Shown here: piece by piece, positions 61,395-64,000 of the stretch | Position numbering within the stretch: position 1 is the first letter of the stretch | How the letters are laid out: the number at the start of each line of letters is the position of its first letter | Assembly: GCA_039881145.1 (NCBI GenBank) | Contig: JAYKKI010000016.1 | Span: forward strand, 12,220,501 to 12,284,500 | Length of the DNA: 64,000 bases | Direction of reading: 5' to 3' | DNA from: Druceiella hillmani | Lineage: Eukaryota > Arthropoda > Insecta > Lepidoptera > Hepialidae | Program-made: the position numbers and the translations under genes | The notes under the pieces: generated by a model | The model's database searches: none | The model's input: only the letters and a program-made list of their open reading frames with translations | Told to the model about the DNA's origin: nothing

Positions 61395-62032
61395 GTAAAG
61401 AAATCTAAAGAAAGTCCAAGAAAGGTAAGTAGGTTTCCATTACAAAGTTTTAGACCATTTCTGACCCGTGTTCCGTCCCCCAGATACCCTCAGTAGTTTT
61501 GGTCGCAGCACCCCACACTTCTTAGTTTCTATAGGTTTAACGTAGTTTTTTGTCTTTTCATATGTTTTTATTCTCTGTGAAATTATTGTTACCTGTGCAC
61601 TCGAATGTATTATTAATAAAGCACACTGTAGGTACTATATTTTTGAAGTATCTCCTATCAAAATAAAATATGCAGAGATATTTAAATATTGCATTAATTG
61701 ACCTTAATCCCAACTCCCTCTTCATTGCACAGCAAACCAAAATGTGACGATTGATTGCTAGGCTCCACTTTAACTTACAATTTAATTTATGTCTAAATAA
61801 ATTGTTGCATCGCAATGAAATAATTGAATGTTGTGTACGGCCACTGATTTTTAAAAACTTCACTTTTTAAAAAAATAAAAAACAAACTAAAGAAAGTCCA
61901 AGAAAGTTAAAAAGTGAAAAGGTGTTCAGTTTAGACCATTTCTTACCCCTCTTCCTCCACCAAGCACCCGCCGTAGTTTTGGTCACTGCTCCTCATACTT
62001 CCTTGTATATTTAAGGTAGTCTTTTAATTTTG
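61395..62032. repeat. Diverged direct duplication (two units about 480 bp apart)
   Basis: CTAAAGAAAGTCCAAGAAAG, TTTAGACCATTTCT and GTAGTTTTGGTC occur in the same order and spacing at about 61405-61505 and 61887-61985, with many differences between them. A TGTACGG(T/C) segment lies before each unit. No coding content is recognised. It may be a duplicated non-coding part of a transposon. Confidence 0.65.
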
Positions 62033-62397
62033 TTTCTAAAAGTCGAAATCACTGCTTTCCGTTAGAAGAATACCATTATATATTTTTTTAATTATATCAA
62101 CATGAAGGAAATTAAAATATAACAATGCGACCGCATGAAAAGTAGGGCATGTAACTAGATTTTATATATTTTAACTATGTAAAAGTAACTTTATTCGTTA
62201 TAGCTTTTTTTCATATGCCTCTTAAATGTCTTCAGCTCTGAATACCCCTAAGTCAGGTCCCAGCATAACATTGGCCGTACTGAGAAGTGCAATAACTAAA
62301 AAAAACAACTTTAATTTACGCAAAAAATTTTTATTTAAATAAATTTTTATATGAAAAAAATGTTATTGTATAAAACAATTTAGGAAAGATCAACATC

Positions 62398-63017
62398 TTT
62401 CCTTCCACAGTAAAAATCATATTTTGGACTAACAAGGTTTACTTTCACCTAATGGGAATGCATATAAGCAAAACTGTCGCTACTGGGCTTCACAAACACA
62501 CGATCCACGAGTCAAATCCCGACGATCTTTACTTTGCCCAAGAGTTACTGTTTGGTGCAATTTCTCAATATACGTAATCATCGGGCTTTTTTAAAAATAC
62601 CAGAGAACAAGAGATAAATGTGAATAATGAAAATTACAATTACTTTTTTACCAATTTTTAAAAATCTTCCTCGTTCCACCAGGTATGTTGTAACGAGGTG
62701 GGACGACTCCGCATACCGCTGGAACCTTCACGAATTTTGCGCCGTGAATATTGCCCACACAAACTAGTCAGTCGCTTAGAGACCGAGTTCTCCAGATTTA
62801 AAACCTTTGGGCTTTTTCCTACGGTGGTACCTCAAAAGTAAAGTTTACGCTAATAACTCGCCGTCTCTCACAGAGCTGCAAAAATATCCACCATGAAATT
62901 CACGAAATCCAACGATGCCTATTGCAGTGTATAGCACGAAATACGGAAGTCTATAAGAAGGATTTGAACGATATCCTTACTAGATCCGCATTATTTCGTC
63001 CTTTATTAAACGAATAA
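62398..63017 (+). pseudogene. Tc1/mariner (IS630)-superfamily transposase remnant, C-terminal half
   Basis: Frames shift repeatedly, but family landmarks appear in order. WTNKVYFHLMG near 62433 stands where relatives have a (D)EAHFHLNG segment. A QNCRYW-type segment is readable near 62472 in a second frame, then a VTVWC-type segment near 62550. Further on come SPDLKPLGFFLRWYLKSKVY (about 62790-62850), NNSPSLTELQ, and a tail CIARNTEVYKKDLNDIL ending at the stop at 63015-63017. DDE transposases cut and join transposon ends with three acidic residues. The acid at the first site is replaced by N-K and the third, normally in PLDFFLW, is Gly here, so the protein is dead. The N-terminal DNA-binding part was not found. 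Confidence 0.65.
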
Positions 63018-63779
63018 CAAAACAATGTGTCTCCGTAATTTTCCGCCCTCGAATACTATGTATTTTGACTCGACTACCGACATACATAACATACCGACTC
63101 ACATAGCAACGCTTTTATTATACATGGGAAATAATGAGAATATTAAATATCCGATTACCGACATACATATGCATTTTATAATAAACGCGAAATAATAAAA
63201 TTATTGATTTAAATGCGAACATTAGCACGAATTAAAGTTCAGCTGATATATGTTTTGAAGGAAACAAAATAGTATTAGTATCAGTATTTGCATTGTCAAA
63301 ATATATTTTATTACAATTATTGTTTAAAGAACAAACTGCACTATGCACTAAATCTAATACTACTCTGCACTAAGTCTTCTTTGGTAAATGTGTGTTTGTC
63401 ATTAGTTTCTTTGTTTTGGACCAAATTTCAAAAATAAACATTTGCAATAAAATAAATTTATTTCGAGAAATATTTTGGTCAATTACTATTTAATGGATTC
63501 ACTAACTGTAATGTTGACACTCGACCTGCGAAGATGAAACTTAAGATCTTGATAAGAGGTGAGACATAAGAAATACCAGAAAAATACACGTATTACTTTA
63601 GACATTAGTAAACGTTTAATGCAAAAACTTCATCGCGACAGAAAATTACGGCTGGATGGATCTCTTAAAATACTGCAGACAATTTTTTAGGGAATATCTG
63701 AGAAAAACGCGCGCCTAAAAGAACCATCTGTTAATGTTCCAACCAATTCCACTTGACACTAATAATCCTAATGTAGAAT
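63018..63779. other. Gene-free stretch between two transposase relics
   Basis: Nothing recognised. Confidence 0.4.
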
Positions 63780-63950
63780 TAATGAGTTATTTGTTATATA
63801 GTCTCGATCTTGTACTCTGTGATATTTTTTTTACTTCTAAAAAATTAGGGATATACGTTGAGTAGTAGAAGATACATTATTCCAAAAAGTCGAAAGAATA
63901 AATTTAACATTAAATGCGCTGAAACATGGGATTTGTATTTGCTTCATGTC
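63780..63950 (+). pseudogene. Possible mariner transposase C-terminal scrap
   Basis: The reading YSLDLVLCDIFFTSKKLGIY (63798-63857) resembles the mariner YSPDLAPCDFFLFPKLK block that holds the third catalytic Asp. Stops follow, then FQKVERINLTLNALKHGICI in place of the FQKxFxxWxxRxxKCI tail. It is short and decayed, and no terminal repeats are seen. Confidence 0.35.
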
Positions 63951-64000
63951 GATCCTACTGACAGACCTGCATCATATATGTGCTTTAATATTCTATTTGT

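Overview
This window looks like AT-rich insect nuclear DNA. The evidence is an intron-containing eukaryotic tRNA-Leu gene, one clear spliced exon of an animal alpha-carbonic anhydrase, many (TA)n and (TG)n microsatellites, and remnants of several arthropod mobile element classes (Helentron/Helitron, errantivirus-like Ty3/gypsy, Penelope-like, hAT, Tc1/mariner). I cannot name the species. No complete protein-coding host gene is visible. Most of the 64 kb is intron-like or intergenic DNA.

Layout. 1-3.4 kb: a carbonic anhydrase exon on the minus strand (1386-1533), a foldback Penelope-like copy with 12-bp target duplications, and a short hAT relic. 3.4-10.6 kb: non-coding, with tandem repeats and the tRNA-Leu(CAA) gene at 8719-8831. 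10.6-11.1 kb: an inverted-repeat pair and a TA-flanked MITE. 12.3-18.0 kb: a Helentron/Helitron on the plus strand whose Rep-helicase is broken by stops and frameshifts and whose 5' end is triplicated. 19.7-21.1 kb: a second, internally deleted Helentron-like element on the minus strand with the N-terminal part of the same protein type. 21.8-31.6 kb: a 45-bp minisatellite, a dispersed repeat ending in microsatellites, and a 139-bp tandem repeat. 31.6-41.2 kb: nothing convincing beyond hairpins and microsatellites. 41.2-41.5 kb: a second Penelope-like copy. 43.3-48.4 kb: a decayed, internally deleted errantivirus-like retrotransposon with two LTRs, pol pieces and an env-like region. 48.4-61 kb: non-coding, with a third Penelope-like copy at 53.5 kb. 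61-64 kb: a diverged duplication and two mariner-superfamily transposase relics.

The most interesting structure is in the three Penelope-like copies. Each carries a sequence that folds as a type I hammerhead ribozyme with a very short helix III. Two copies (41348-41388 and 53562-53602) keep all core nucleotides and a closed helix I, with one unpaired U at the base of helix II. The 53.5-kb copy is only about 158 bp between 11-bp target duplications, so it looks like a tiny non-autonomous, retrozyme-like unit. No reverse transcriptase for this family is seen in the window.

The elements show no sign of working together. They are independent insertions of different ages, all apparently dead at the protein level.
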